Virus record (IMG/VR): IMGVR_UViG_3300028883_000044
Location: 16,793 to 80,792 of that record
Strand: one strand, 5' to 3'
DNA: 64,000 nucleotides
From: a virus
Numbering within the stretch: the stretch's first letter is position 1; every line of letters begins with the position of its first letter. The notes below the pieces were generated by a model. That model made no database searches. It saw nothing but the letters and a program-made list of their open reading frames with translations, and was not told where the DNA came from. A program made the translations under genes and the position numbers. Positions 54,202 through 61,656 of this stretch are shown here, one piece after another.

Positions 54202-54668
54202 TTCATTTCAGTTAAATTTAATAAATATTTTCCTTCCAGTTTATTTTTATTAATAAATCTCTCTAATCTTACTTTATATTCTTCCCCATAATATGATATA
54301 ACATTTCCAAAAAGATTATTATAACCTTGATGATTAAAAACTTCAAATTTAACTGTTCCAGAAACTAGAAAATTAACTCTAGTAGTATTAATAGAATTAA
54401 TTTCTTCATTCTTTTCAGAATCTTTTATTTGAATATTTTTAATACAGCATTCTAAAGATAAATCATTTAATATATTTTCAGTGACTTTCTCACCAAAATC
54501 ATTTAGAAACTTTTTAGAAACTTGCTCTCTTATATAAGTTGGTATTAATGTAGAAAATTTAATTGTAATATTAAATACTAATGAGGTATTTTTTAACAAA
54601 GTATTGTGTCTTATATTGAAAGTATTTTCTGTATAAATTCCGATATTATCTACACTATTAATTAACAT
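54198..54668 (-). CDS. Small alpha/beta protein, candidate paralogue family
   Basis: 156 residues: strand LVFNITIKFS, helix TYIREQVSKKFLNDFGEKV, strand CCIKNIQIKD, then VNFLVSGTVKFEVF. This is the clearest case of the strand-helix-strand-strand layout of the run. SD GGAGAAAAA before the ATG. Confidence 0.6.
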   Translation of the reverse strand: MLINSVDNIGIYTENTFNIRHNTLLKNTSLVFNITIKFSTLIPTYIREQVSKKFLNDFGEKVTENILNDLSLECCIKNIQIKDSEKNEEINSINTTRVNFLVSGTVKFEVFNHQGYNNLFGNVISYYGEEYKVRLERFINKNKLEGKYLLNLTEMK

Positions 54669-55062
54669 AATTTTTCTCCTGTTTATTTAGCAAGGTTATT
54701 GCCGATAACATATTATTTAACATTCTTGAAACTTCTTCTAATACAATAGTTAATATACAATTTTTGCCTTCATTTTCTAATAAAAATGTAAAAGAATAAC
54801 AAAAACTATATTTTAAAAAATCTTCTACTATAAAATCTGAACCATATCTAATAATATCATCACATCTTTGTTTAATAAGTTGCTTATATGAATCTCTAGC
54901 ATTTTCTGTAAATAAATTAAAATCAGGAAAGACCGAAAAGATTTCATTTTTATTTACTTCAACCACTACTACATAATTATTTTTTTTAGGTTCATATATA
55001 GAAACTGAATGATTTAATATATATTTTCTTTTAACTAAATTGGTATCAAAAAACTTTTCCAT
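54658..55062 (-). CDS. Hypothetical protein of the small-gene run
   Basis: 134 residues, starting with a strand pair (YILNHSVSIYEP, NYVVVVEVN), followed by long helices and two Cys. It shares composition and layout with the others of the run. Overlaps the next gene. Confidence 0.55.
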   Translation of the reverse strand: MEKFFDTNLVKRKYILNHSVSIYEPKKNNYVVVVEVNKNEIFSVFPDFNLFTENARDSYKQLIKQRCDDIIRYGSDFIVEDFLKYSFCYSFTFLLENEGKNCILTIVLEEVSRMLNNMLSAITLLNKQEKNYVN

Positions 55063-55065
55063 ATT

Positions 55066-55584
55066 TTATCCTTTAAAAGCTAATGAAGTTGATATAACTA
55101 AAGATGTTTTAAAGTATTCTGAATAAGTTTTTAAATCTTTTTTTAGATTATATTCAATACATTTTGGTAAAGAATCAAGTGTATCTACTCCTAAAATTTT
55201 ATCGTATAAAAAACTTCCATATAAAACTCCTCCATTTCTTTTAGGTAAAACTGTACTAACTTCATCTAAACAAGTTATTCCAAAAACATCTTCAGTATAA
55301 TTCTTATTAGTTAATCTATCATAAACTAGAGAATTATATTTATTTAAATCACTTACAACAATAGTTTTAATACCATCTGAAATAATTTTTCTGAGTTTAA
55401 CTGGAAAAAAGTCTAAAAATTTTTCCATAAAAAATATATCAACTTTTGCTGTAAAAAATCCTTTAATATAATAATAATTAGTATAATTTTTACTTTCTAA
55501 ACTACTTCCTAAACTAAAAGGTGGTGTATAAATTACTCCAGAAACATGTAAACAATTTACCTCATAATCTTCATGCAGTTTCAT
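55066..55584 (-). CDS. Hypothetical protein of the small-gene run
   Basis: 172 residues with a beta-rich N-terminus (YYYIKGFFTAKVDIFF), a helix, then a loop GVLYGSFLYD. Weak SD (AGGATAAAATATGG type on the complement). No family recognised. Confidence 0.55.
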   Translation of the reverse strand: MKLHEDYEVNCLHVSGVIYTPPFSLGSSLESKNYTNYYYIKGFFTAKVDIFFMEKFLDFFPVKLRKIISDGIKTIVVSDLNKYNSLVYDRLTNKNYTEDVFGITCLDEVSTVLPKRNGGVLYGSFLYDKILGVDTLDSLPKCIEYNLKKDLKTYSEYFKTSLVISTSLAFKG

Positions 55585-55771
55585 CTATACCACTTATTAA
55601 TGAAAGAGTAGCTATCATTCTTTTAATATCTTTTTTAGTGAGATTAGTTATAGTAAAGCTATGCTCAGAATCTCCAGCAAATAATTCATAATCTTCTTTA
55701 TCAGTAGTTTTAATTTCGAGTTTAAATTTTTTCTCAGTAATAAGATTACCAACAATTTTTATGCAATTCAT
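55571..55771 (-). CDS. Small beta-type protein
   Basis: 66 residues: KIVGNLITEKKFKLEIKTT and HSFTITNLTKKDIKRM give three strands and a helix. It overlaps both neighbours. Not recognised. Confidence 0.55.
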   Translation of the reverse strand: MNCIKIVGNLITEKKFKLEIKTTDKEDYELFAGDSEHSFTITNLTKKDIKRMIATLSLISGIDETA

Positions 55772-56138
55772 TTTTTCTATCCTTTAATTCTAATAATTTT
55801 TCTAAAAAACCATATTGTATAGGAAACTCAATATATTCACTTTCTAATTCTTGTGTAATAGATACTACAGGAAGAATATCTTTACTAAGTTTTAGTAAAA
55901 GAATTTCGCAATTTCCTATTGCATTAATAAAATAACCAATATCATAATTTTTATTTTCAGAAATAATTTTAGTATAAGATTCTATTACATCTTCAAAAGC
56001 TTCTTTTGGTAAAAAAGCCTGCAAGATTTCTTCAGAATTTCTCTTTATATATAATCTATATAGAGTATCTGAGTTAAAAGAATTTAAATCTTTATCTATG
56101 TATAAAGTTTCTGAATCGTTCGTCAATAATTTTGTCAT
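55746..56138 (-). CDS. Hypothetical protein of the small-gene run
   Basis: 130 residues. The N-terminus is beta-like (LYIDKDLNSF, YRLYIKR), then acidic helices. It overlaps a small basic ORF upstream. Function unknown. Confidence 0.55.
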   Translation of the reverse strand: MTKLLTNDSETLYIDKDLNSFNSDTLYRLYIKRNSEEILQAFLPKEAFEDVIESYTKIISENKNYDIGYFINAIGNCEILLLKLSKDILPVVSITQELESEYIEFPIQYGFLEKLLELKDRKNELHKNCW

Positions 56139-56223
56139 TTATTTTCTTTTCCTTATTTTCTTTAATTTTTTCTTTACCTATATTAATGATATTCTTTAAT
56201 TTATAAAAAACTTTATTAAGCAT
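56092..56223 (-). CDS. Small basic helical protein
   Basis: 43 residues from ATG 56223, Lys/Ile/Asn-rich and helical, with AAAGGAAG upstream at a long spacing. It overlaps the start of the 130-residue gene in another frame, so confidence is limited. Confidence 0.4.
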   Translation of the reverse strand: MLNKVFYKLKNIINIGKEKIKENKEKKINDKIIDERFRNFIHR

Positions 56224-56297
56224 TCTTAAAAACTTCCTTTCTTATTAGATATATAAAAAGATATAAAATTAAACCTAGAATAATTACTCCAAACATT
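56217..56297 (-). CDS. Membrane microprotein
   Basis: 26 residues, a single hydrophobic helix (VIILGLILYLFIYLI) ended by RKEVFKNA. AAAGGAG in front of the ATG is a good ribosome site. Likely a real membrane peptide of unknown role. Confidence 0.5.
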
Positions 56298-56312
56298 TTA
56301 TTCTCCTTTATT

Positions 56313-56615
56313 TTAGTTTAGTTTATATTTAAAATTATGTGGTATCCATATTCTAAAAGTAACTATTAAAACTTTTTCATCAATTTCCTCCAATAGAATA
56401 TTTGAAATTTGCTTTACTTCTATATCAGTAACTTCATAAAGATAATTATAAGATGATTTGAAAAAAATCTCTAAAAACTGATTTATATCATTTTCTGTAA
56501 AATGTCTATTTCCAGTTAAACTAAAATTACTTTTATATGTAACTTCTATATTATTTTCATTGATAAAAGTTTTTAAACATTTTAAACTATCTTCTCGCAA
56601 GAGTATTTCATTCAT
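56313..56615 (-). CDS. Small alpha/beta protein, candidate paralogue family
   Basis: 100 residues: strand NFSLTGNRHF, helix INQFLEIFFKSSYNYLY, strand VTDIEVKQIS and final strand VLIVTFRIWIP. Fits the shared layout of the run. The start codon is ATG; SD is weak. Confidence 0.55.
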   Translation of the reverse strand: MNEILLREDSLKCLKTFINENNIEVTYKSNFSLTGNRHFTENDINQFLEIFFKSSYNYLYEVTDIEVKQISNILLEEIDEKVLIVTFRIWIPHNFKYKLN

Positions 56616-56623
56616 TGTATACT

Positions 56624-57055
56624 TTATTTTAAATCTTTCATTACATATTTTTTGGGAACTTCTATATTAAAATCTCTTCCAATATTATCTACTTTTCTTA
56701 GTAAAAAATCTTCTAATCTAAGTTTTATTTTAAAGATTTCTTTCAAAATTCCTTTCCCATAAAAATAATAATCGTATATTGGAACTTCTGCAATAACTGA
56801 TACTACAAAGTTACTTCTGTTAGTATAACATATTTTTACTTCTTTGACTTTATAAAAATAAGAATTTAATCGAGATTCTAAATAATCTTTTAGGAAAGTT
56901 TTAAACTCATTATTATCAACAATATCTTCAGAAGTTTTCCCTTCAAACATATTATTACAAGTAATTTCTACAGTATTTAATTCAGTTTCTAAACTAATAT
57001 TTTTAATAGTAACTTCGTTAAGTTTAAGTTCAACTATTTCCATTAGTTTCTCCAT
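56624..57055 (-). CDS. Small alpha/beta protein, candidate paralogue family
   Basis: 143 residues: strands VELKLNEVTIKN and TVEITCNNMF, helix FKTFLKDYLESRLNSYF, strands VKEVKICY and FVVSVIAEVPI. Shares the layout of 54198 and 56313. SD GGAGAAAC. Function unknown. Confidence 0.6.
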   Translation of the reverse strand: MEKLMEIVELKLNEVTIKNISLETELNTVEITCNNMFEGKTSEDIVDNNEFKTFLKDYLESRLNSYFYKVKEVKICYTNRSNFVVSVIAEVPIYDYYFYGKGILKEIFKIKLRLEDFLLRKVDNIGRDFNIEVPKKYVMKDLK

Positions 57056-57494
57056 TAAATATTTTTTTACAAATTTCTAAGTAGTCTTGAACGATTTTTT
57101 CGCAAGTATCTATACGATAAAGATACCTAGAATCTTGGTTATAAATATTACAATCAAAACATAATTTAACATTCATTATACAGTTGCTTTCCATATTTAA
57201 TGTACTAAAAGATACAAGATCAGTTATTAAAACTTTAGGATAATCACATTTATAATCAAAGTTTAAAAATTTTTTTCTTATTTCTTTATATAAAGTTACA
57301 TGAAGTAAGTTAGCTAAGTTCATTCTATCAGTAACATCTGGAAAAGGCTCAACCAAAGTTATTTTAGAAAGAACTGTTAAAAAGTAACTTCTATAAAGTA
57401 AGTCTTTTAAATTTTCTCTTATAAGAGAAGTTGGTACTAAAGTAAATGTATTAAATTTATTATATTCTTTAATGAAATCATTAGGGTATTTCAT
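57030..57494 (-). CDS. Hypothetical protein, early in the leftward transcript
   Basis: 154 residues with YPKVLITDLVSF, Cys-containing strands (NCIMNVKLCFDCNIY) and a helical end. SD GAAAGGAAA. It overlaps the next gene by 26 bases. No family recognised. Confidence 0.6.
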   Translation of the reverse strand: MKYPNDFIKEYNKFNTFTLVPTSLIRENLKDLLYRSYFLTVLSKITLVEPFPDVTDRMNLANLLHVTLYKEIRKKFLNFDYKCDYPKVLITDLVSFSTLNMESNCIMNVKLCFDCNIYNQDSRYLYRIDTCEKIVQDYLEICKKIFNGETNGNS

Positions 57495-57515
57495 TTTTAA
57501 TTTCCTTTCAAAACT

Positions 57516-57677
57516 CTATAGACAATTAGTTAAATAAATAATTACACCAGCAAGTAGATAATAAATAGCGGTAGAAACTAACAGTAACTTAGTATCTCTA
57601 CAAAATCCCGCTAAAAAATAAAAAAAGCTATATATAAAAGTTACTACTACAAAACCTAATGGTAAGATTATTTCCAT
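57516..57677 (-). CDS. Two-segment membrane microprotein
   Basis: 53 residues from ATG 57677 with GGAG seven bases upstream. Hydrophobic segments at about residues 3-22 and 31-50 with one charged turn between them. The start directly follows the upstream gene's stop. Role unknown. Confidence 0.55.
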   Translation of the reverse strand: MEIILPLGFVVVTFIYSFFYFLAGFCRDTKLLLVSTAIYYLLAGVIIYLTNCL

Positions 57678-57812
57678 TTATTCTCCAAAATAAACTATAT
57701 TAGTATTTTCTTTATCTTTATATATAACATCAAAAAAAATCTCCATGCCAAATAAAATCTTACAAGTATATATTATATTATTTCCTGAATATCTTTTTGT
57801 TTTTTCTAACAT
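57678..57812 (-). CDS. Small hypothetical protein
   Basis: 44 residues from ATG 57812, with no good ribosome site; the stop and the next gene's SD overlap. Short alpha/beta with many Tyr and Ile. Could be extended upstream to a TTG. Confidence 0.4.
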   Translation of the reverse strand: MLEKTKRYSGNNIIYTCKILFGMEIFFDVIYKDKENTNIVYFGE

Positions 57813-57848
57813 CAAACATTCAGTACTATTTTTAAATCTTTGCTGTAA

Positions 57849-57998
57849 TTATTTATTTAAATAAAATGCTAACTCTTTATTCGTTAAACCTCTGGTAGAA
57901 ATAACTTCATAATCTTCTTCTATATGTATAAATATACCATTTATAGATAACTTTTCTTCTAAAATACTTTCATCATTTAATTTTCTAACTTTTATCAA
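57849..57998 (-). CDS. Small hypothetical protein, TTG start
   Basis: 49 residues starting with a TTG at 57998 that has AAAAGGAG six bases upstream; no ATG competes. Acidic middle, one beta strand. The strong SD supports it. Confidence 0.5.
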   Translation of the reverse strand: MIKVRKLNDESILEEKLSINGIFIHIEEDYEVISTRGLTNKELAFYLNK

Positions 57999-58010
57999 AA
58001 TTTTCTCCTT

Positions 58011-58082
58011 TTAAAGGTTTTTAAATAAAATAAATGATAAAATAGCAATAAATAGTAAAAGTATCATCTGAGAATTTTCCAT
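58011..58082 (-). CDS. Membrane microprotein, first gene of the leftward transcript
   Basis: 23 residues: a polar start, then a hydrophobic helix and a short basic end (FKNL). GAAAGGAA before the ATG. It is the most upstream reading frame found with a real ribosome site. Confidence 0.5.
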   Translation of the reverse strand: MENSQMILLLFIAILSFILFKNL

Positions 58083-58225
58083 TATAATTTCCTTTCATAG
58101 ATTTTCGGGGTTAAAACATTATTATAATATTATATAAGTAACTATAGTAATAAATACATAGAATAAACTATTTTTATTATCTATAAAAATCTCCTTTCGT
58201 TATCGATTAAAATAAATTAAATACA

Positions 58226-58275
58226 AAAAGTTCCCTAGAAAGTATTGTTAAATACAATATAACTAGAGAACTTTA
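58226..58275 (-). terminator. Leader hairpin with U tract (attenuator-like)
   Basis: On the minus strand AAAGTTCTCTAG pairs with CTAGGGAACTTT (with one mismatch), enclosing a smaller hairpin TATTGT-ATTT-AACAATA, followed by TTTTTGTATTT. It lies between the leftward promoter and the first gene, so it can control read-through into the block. Confidence 0.6.
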
Positions 58276-58357
58276 TAGTATAAGAATAGTATAGTATAGA
58301 AAGAATATAGTATATAAAGTTTATAATATTCTTTAATAGACACTACCCTTAAGCAAT

Positions 58358-58386
58358 ATTATACCACATAATAAACTTCGAGACAA
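58358..58386 (-). promoter_or_regulatory. Leftward sigma-A promoter for the amidoligase block
   Basis: Complement reads TTGTCT, 17 bases, TATAAT with an extended TG. No other good promoter was found for the minus-strand block from 58.1 to 43.5 kb, so this probably drives all of it. Confidence 0.75.
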
Positions 58387-58790
58387 ACTTTTTTTAATCT
58401 ATACGAAAGTCAATTTTGAAAGAAAATCTGTTACTATCTCCTAAAGAAACTTTATTTAGAACGAAGTTATAAATCAGAAAAAAAAGTTAAGTAAAATCTT
58501 ATGATAAAAAAGATAATCTTTAGTAGTTACTTCGCTAATAGCAAAGATTATTATAGAGATTATCTTTCAAGGGAAAAGTTTTTACTAAAGATTATACAAA
58601 TAAAAATAAAAAAGTTTCAAAGATTATTATATAAAAATAAATATTCTTCTAAAGAAAATATAAAAGATTTATAAAATTCAGTAAAGAAACTTTCGCAGTT
58701 ACTTTGGTAGAAAGATACTTTCTTTAAAAGAAACTTTTTTATGTATAAACTTTCTTATGTAGTGAGGACATAACTTTTATTTGATACTGA
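58387..58790. other. AT-rich repeat region, candidate origin
   Basis: About 400 bases without genes. It has repeated words: AAAGATTAT three times, AAAGAAACTTT-type words several times, and an inverted pair AAAGATAATC ... GATTATCTTT (about 58509-58568). It lies between a leftward and a rightward promoter and next to the GTACGCAC copies. Divergent transcription plus AT richness plus iterons is typical of replication origins, but no initiator-site match can be shown here. Confidence 0.45.
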
Positions 58791-59000
58791 GTACGCACAT
58801 GGGGATTACGAACTGAGTACGCACAGCCTCCCCTATAAAGGTATATTAAATGAAGAAATGTACGCACATGCTCAATGAAATTGTTCTAACATATACTAGA
58901 GAAAAACTGAGTACGCACTAGGCTTGTATAGATATATATTAAATGAAGGCTTGTACGCACATGCTTACGGAAATTGTTAGGACAAAAAGTCATTGTACGG
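58791..59000 (+). repeat. GTACGCAC cluster, composite copies A and B
   Basis: Exact GTACGCAC at 58791, 58817, 58860, 58911 and 58953, and TGTACGG at 58994. Copies A (58817-58890) and B (58911-58985) share the order GTACGCAC, about 20 variable bases, TATTAAATGAAG, TGTACGCACATGCT, GAAATTGT. It precedes the promoter at 59008. Confidence 0.8.
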
Positions 59001-59007
59001 AGGGTGG

Positions 59008-59036
59008 TTGTATTTGTTAGCACTGACGGGTATAAT
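59008..59036 (+). promoter_or_regulatory. Promoter of right-arm unit 1
   Basis: TTGTAT, 17 bases, TATAAT. A TGTACG word sits 13 bases before the -35. It drives the genes at 59188 and 59545. Confidence 0.75.
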
Positions 59037-59052
59037 TTAATTAATGAAGGCG

Positions 59053-59095
59053 ATAGCTATGTGCACGAATTTCTTGTGCAGATGGCTATTTTATT
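59053..59095 (+). terminator. Leader hairpin of right-arm unit 1
   Basis: ATAGCTAT pairs with ATGGCTAT (one GU pair), continued by TGCAC/GTGCA after a G-G mismatch; TTTTATTTAT follows. It forms just after the transcription start and could attenuate the unit. Confidence 0.5.
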
Positions 59096-59187
59096 TATGC
59101 ACTAGGAGGTGCTTATAAGACCATTATTTTCTGTTAGTCCAAATTTTTTATGTCTTACAAAAAATCAATTAGATACAAGGAGTTTAT

Positions 59188-59526
59188 ATGGCACAAGAAA
59201 AAGAAAGTGAATACAATATCTTTGTCCTCGTTCAAAATGATGAGGTACAGAGATTAGAGTCTGAACAGGGTGGTATAGTTACTACACCCTATGGGAAGTG
59301 GTACGCCACTTTCATTGAGTACGGGAATAATGGTTTGAACATTTCCGGACCAGTTCTCCTTAAGCAAAATGGTAAGGCACTCAGAGGGTTCGTGCAGTTT
59401 GATACATTACTGAAGCCCGTAGCAATTCGTGCATACCAAACACTATCAGAACAAGAATATGTAGTTCCAGTTCTTAGAGCAGGAAACAATAAAACTATGT
59501 CCTTCTGGATGAAAAAGGATAACTAG
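59188..59526 (+). CDS. Orphan right-arm protein
   Basis: 112 residues, beta-rich with YNIFVLVQNDEVQRL, GKWYATFIEYGNNGL and VPVLRAG. SD ACAAGGAG. Codon use is more GC-rich than in the rest of the window. Cytoplasmic (no signal, no membrane helix). No family recognised. A host-takeover or DNA-binding protein would fit the context but is not shown. Confidence 0.75.
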   Translation: MAQEKESEYNIFVLVQNDEVQRLESEQGGIVTTPYGKWYATFIEYGNNGLNISGPVLLKQNGKALRGFVQFDTLLKPVAIRAYQTLSEQEYVVPVLRAGNNKTMSFWMKKDN

Positions 59527-59544
59527 AAAAGGAGTTAGTACAAA

Positions 59545-60081
59545 ATGGCTACAAATGAAAAAACAGAAAAAACTGAACAAAAAGCAAGTTCAACCAAGAA
59601 AGTGGAGTTCCCATCAATTCCTCTACCTATACTTGCTAGCGGTGGTGCACTCGAGGGGTGGGGTGCTGACTTAAAAACTTTGCAAAAGTTAGAAATAAGT
59701 AAGGACAATGGTAAAACTTGGGTTGCTATAAAAATTAAGGACAAAGGTGAAGGACAAAACTTACATCCTGAACAAAAGAAAGTTTTGTTGTTTACGGCAC
59801 TGGCAGTTCTAACAGGTAGTAGAGCGGATAGAGGCTGGGCGTACAAGATATGGTTGGCTGAACAATCTAAAGTAGTTCTGCAGTATTTTTCAAACTTACG
59901 CGTTCGTGTCAGCAGTCCGAACTCGGCAGTGCCGGGTTCTGATTTTAAGGTGACCGAGGCGTGTGCGTTCGCACAAGCAATGGCACCCATACTGAAACGC
60001 AGTAAGGACACATATCCACCTCGTTCACAAACGAGGTCGAAATCGAACGAAGAGGAGAGTTGGGACTACTCCATTGTATAA
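59545..60081 (+). CDS. Orphan right-arm protein, basic tail
   Basis: 178 residues. A Lys/Glu/Thr-rich N-terminus, then a beta-helix core with LQKLEISKDNGKTWVAIKI and helical AFAQAMAPILKR; the C-terminus is basic and polar. SD AAAAGGAG 19 bases after the upstream stop, so the two genes form a unit. Unknown function; a DNA-binding or replication role is possible. No Cys. Confidence 0.7.
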   Translation: MATNEKTEKTEQKASSTKKVEFPSIPLPILASGGALEGWGADLKTLQKLEISKDNGKTWVAIKIKDKGEGQNLHPEQKKVLLFTALAVLTGSRADRGWAYKIWLAEQSKVVLQYFSNLRVRVSSPNSAVPGSDFKVTEACAFAQAMAPILKRSKDTYPPRSQTRSKSNEEESWDYSIV

Positions 60082-60111
60082 AGTTTAATAGATCAAGTCC
60101 CAAATAGATCA

Positions 60112-60260
60112 GAGGACAGGACACAGTTAGTCCTGTCCTCAAAATTTTTTGGGTTAAGCACTTTGCCATAGTGTTTAACCTTTCTCGTTATGCTAGCACA
60201 ACCCTGAGTGTTAGCACCCCTGTCAAGTAGGCACTCAATTTTTGAGTGCCTACTTTTTTT
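60112..60260 (+). terminator. Four tandem hairpins ending unit 1
   Basis: In 150 bases: 11-bp GAGGACAGGAC hairpin (60112-60140) with T6 after; GGTTAAGCAC/GTGTTTAACC (60152-60180); TGCTAGCAC/GTGTTAGCA (60191-60216); and AAGTAGGCACTCAA/TTGAGTGCCTACTT (60225-60255) with T8 after. The first and last are strong intrinsic terminators. The whole set may insulate unit 1 from unit 2 or be a processed RNA. Confidence 0.75.
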
Positions 60261-60286
60261 TATGTCCCATAATTTTTTAGAACCGA

Positions 60287-60534
60287 GTACGCACAAGAAC
60301 CAGTTACCATTTTCAGTAAGGACAAGGTTTCAGTTACTACAAAATGTCCCTACAAAAAATTGCGTGTATCTTAAAAATGCAAGTGTTACTCAGTACGCAC
60401 ATGGTGTTCGAACAGTATATGTAGGAACTCAGAAGTGTTATAAACTGAGTACGCACAGGGAAGTGTATAAAATACATATTAAATGGAGAAGTGTGCGAAC
60501 ATGCTTGGTGAAATTGTGCCTACTCCAATTCTAT
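60287..60534 (+). repeat. GTACGCAC cluster, composite copy C, palindrome
   Basis: Exact GTACGCAC at 60287, 60393 and 60449. A perfect palindrome TGTTCGAACA lies at 60405-60414. Copy C (60449-60520) has TATTAAATGGAG, TGTGCGAACATGCT and GAAATTGT in the same order as A and B. TATGTACGCTA follows at about 60532-60541, 14 bases before the -35 of the next promoter. Confidence 0.75.
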
Positions 60535-60547
60535 GTACGCTAGTCCC

Positions 60548-60576
60548 TTGTAAATGTACGCACTATATGGTATAAT
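60548..60576 (+). promoter_or_regulatory. Promoter of right-arm unit 2 with a site in the spacer
   Basis: TTGTAA, 17 bases, TATAAT. GTACGCAC (60556-60563) lies between -35 and -10, so a protein bound there would block polymerase. Drives the gene at 60628. Confidence 0.75.
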
Positions 60577-60627
60577 TTAGGTAGGGAAAAACCGTTCATC
60601 TGAACGAGATTAGAAAGGAAGGACATA

Positions 60628-61656
60628 ATGGCAAGAAGGAACTTAAAGCGGTATCAGACCGTAATTAAAGAAGGGGACATAAAGCTAGAGGGTGAACAGC
60701 TATTGTATGAAAGTTACAGTGCTAGCACACCAAATGGTAAGGACAAACGCTTGCAAGAGTTACTGAAAGAAAAGTACGGACAGGGTTCTGTTATAGGACC
60801 ACGCAGGGAAGTTGGCACTGGTTTTAAGCCACTAGTGTCAGAATTTCGTGCCTCCATATGGAGATGGTGCGAACTATTTCCAGAGGGCACACATGCAATA
60901 AGTATGAAAACTCTAATGGAAGGTAGGAACTTCAGTGAGTACAGGGATGAAGTTATACCTTTCATTCCGTTTGTACTGAAAGAGGGGGAGGAGTTAGAAC
61001 AAAGAGACCCCATCCATACAAGGATTTTGTGGACCATAGCATGTTTCTGGTATCACAAGGGAAACGGTCCTAAACCAGACGGTAGGCGTGCACCCAGAAA
61101 CAGGAAAAGCACTACTGATAATTGGATGGACACTCTAAAATGTCCTGTTTGTAATGTCATGTACACACTGACTAAACATGATAGGACAACAAAATCCAAG
61201 GAACAAATAATGTTGGACTACTCTACATGGTTAGCCAAACACAGTAAAACGTGCCAGTCCGAAAGAGAGTTCAGACAGAAAGTTTTAAGGCAAGCCAAAA
61301 AGAATCGTGAGTACAGAAAAGAGCAAGAGGACAAAAGAAATGCTATAGTCCAGCGGGATAAGGTATTAGCACGGAAGGCAGAGTTAGAACGGGGTATCAT
61401 AGAGAGGGACATAGAAATTCTAGCCTTACGACAAAAAGTGCAGGACACAGAACACTTTGAAACTCGTTTTGAGTCCCACATGAGGTATGCGGCTGAACAG
61501 TCGCAACTACAAGCAAAAATTCGTGCTAACATGGCAAAGAAGTTAGCACAAAAAAGAAAGGCTAACCCACCAGTTACCCTTGAGGACAAAGTAGAAAAAG
61601 CCTTACGAGATATGGTAGAGCACAACAAGCGTCGTTCAAAAAAGAAGAAGAAGTAG
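60628..61656 (+). CDS. Basic zinc-finger coiled-coil protein, candidate regulator
   Basis: 342 residues, strongly basic. The centre has CPVC (about residues 171-174), then His near 181 and a later H-x4-C (about 203-208), suggesting a C2HC zinc site. Residues about 212-290 are a charged coiled coil, and the end is a Lys/Arg run (RRSKKKKK). SD AAAGGAAGG. Such a make-up suits a nucleic-acid-binding oligomer, e.g. an origin or operator protein for the GTACGCAC sites; that is inference. No known family recognised. Confidence 0.7.
   Translation: MARRNLKRYQTVIKEGDIKLEGEQLLYESYSASTPNGKDKRLQELLKEKYGQGSVIGPRREVGTGFKPLVSEFRASIWRWCELFPEGTHAISMKTLMEGRNFSEYRDEVIPFIPFVLKEGEELEQRDPIHTRILWTIACFWYHKGNGPKPDGRRAPRNRKSTTDNWMDTLKCPVCNVMYTLTKHDRTTKSKEQIMLDYSTWLAKHSKTCQSEREFRQKVLRQAKKNREYRKEQEDKRNAIVQRDKVLARKAELERGIIERDIEILALRQKVQDTEHFETRFESHMRYAAEQSQLQAKIRANMAKKLAQKRKANPPVTLEDKVEKALRDMVEHNKRRSKKKKK

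Noticed and set aside
58130-58196. Possible leader peptide on the minus strand with SD GGAG before ATA/ATT
   Set aside because: It would need a non-standard start codon (ATA or ATT); the next ATG gives only five codons.
59535-60011. 158-codon minus-strand ORF opposite the 59545 gene
   Set aside because: It is an antisense shadow of a gene with a proper ribosome site; it has none itself and is Ser/Leu/Pro-rich as shadows are.
60208-60543. 111-codon plus-strand ORF through the hairpins and repeats
   Set aside because: It runs over the terminator and operator region, lacks a ribosome site and shows no protein-like pattern.
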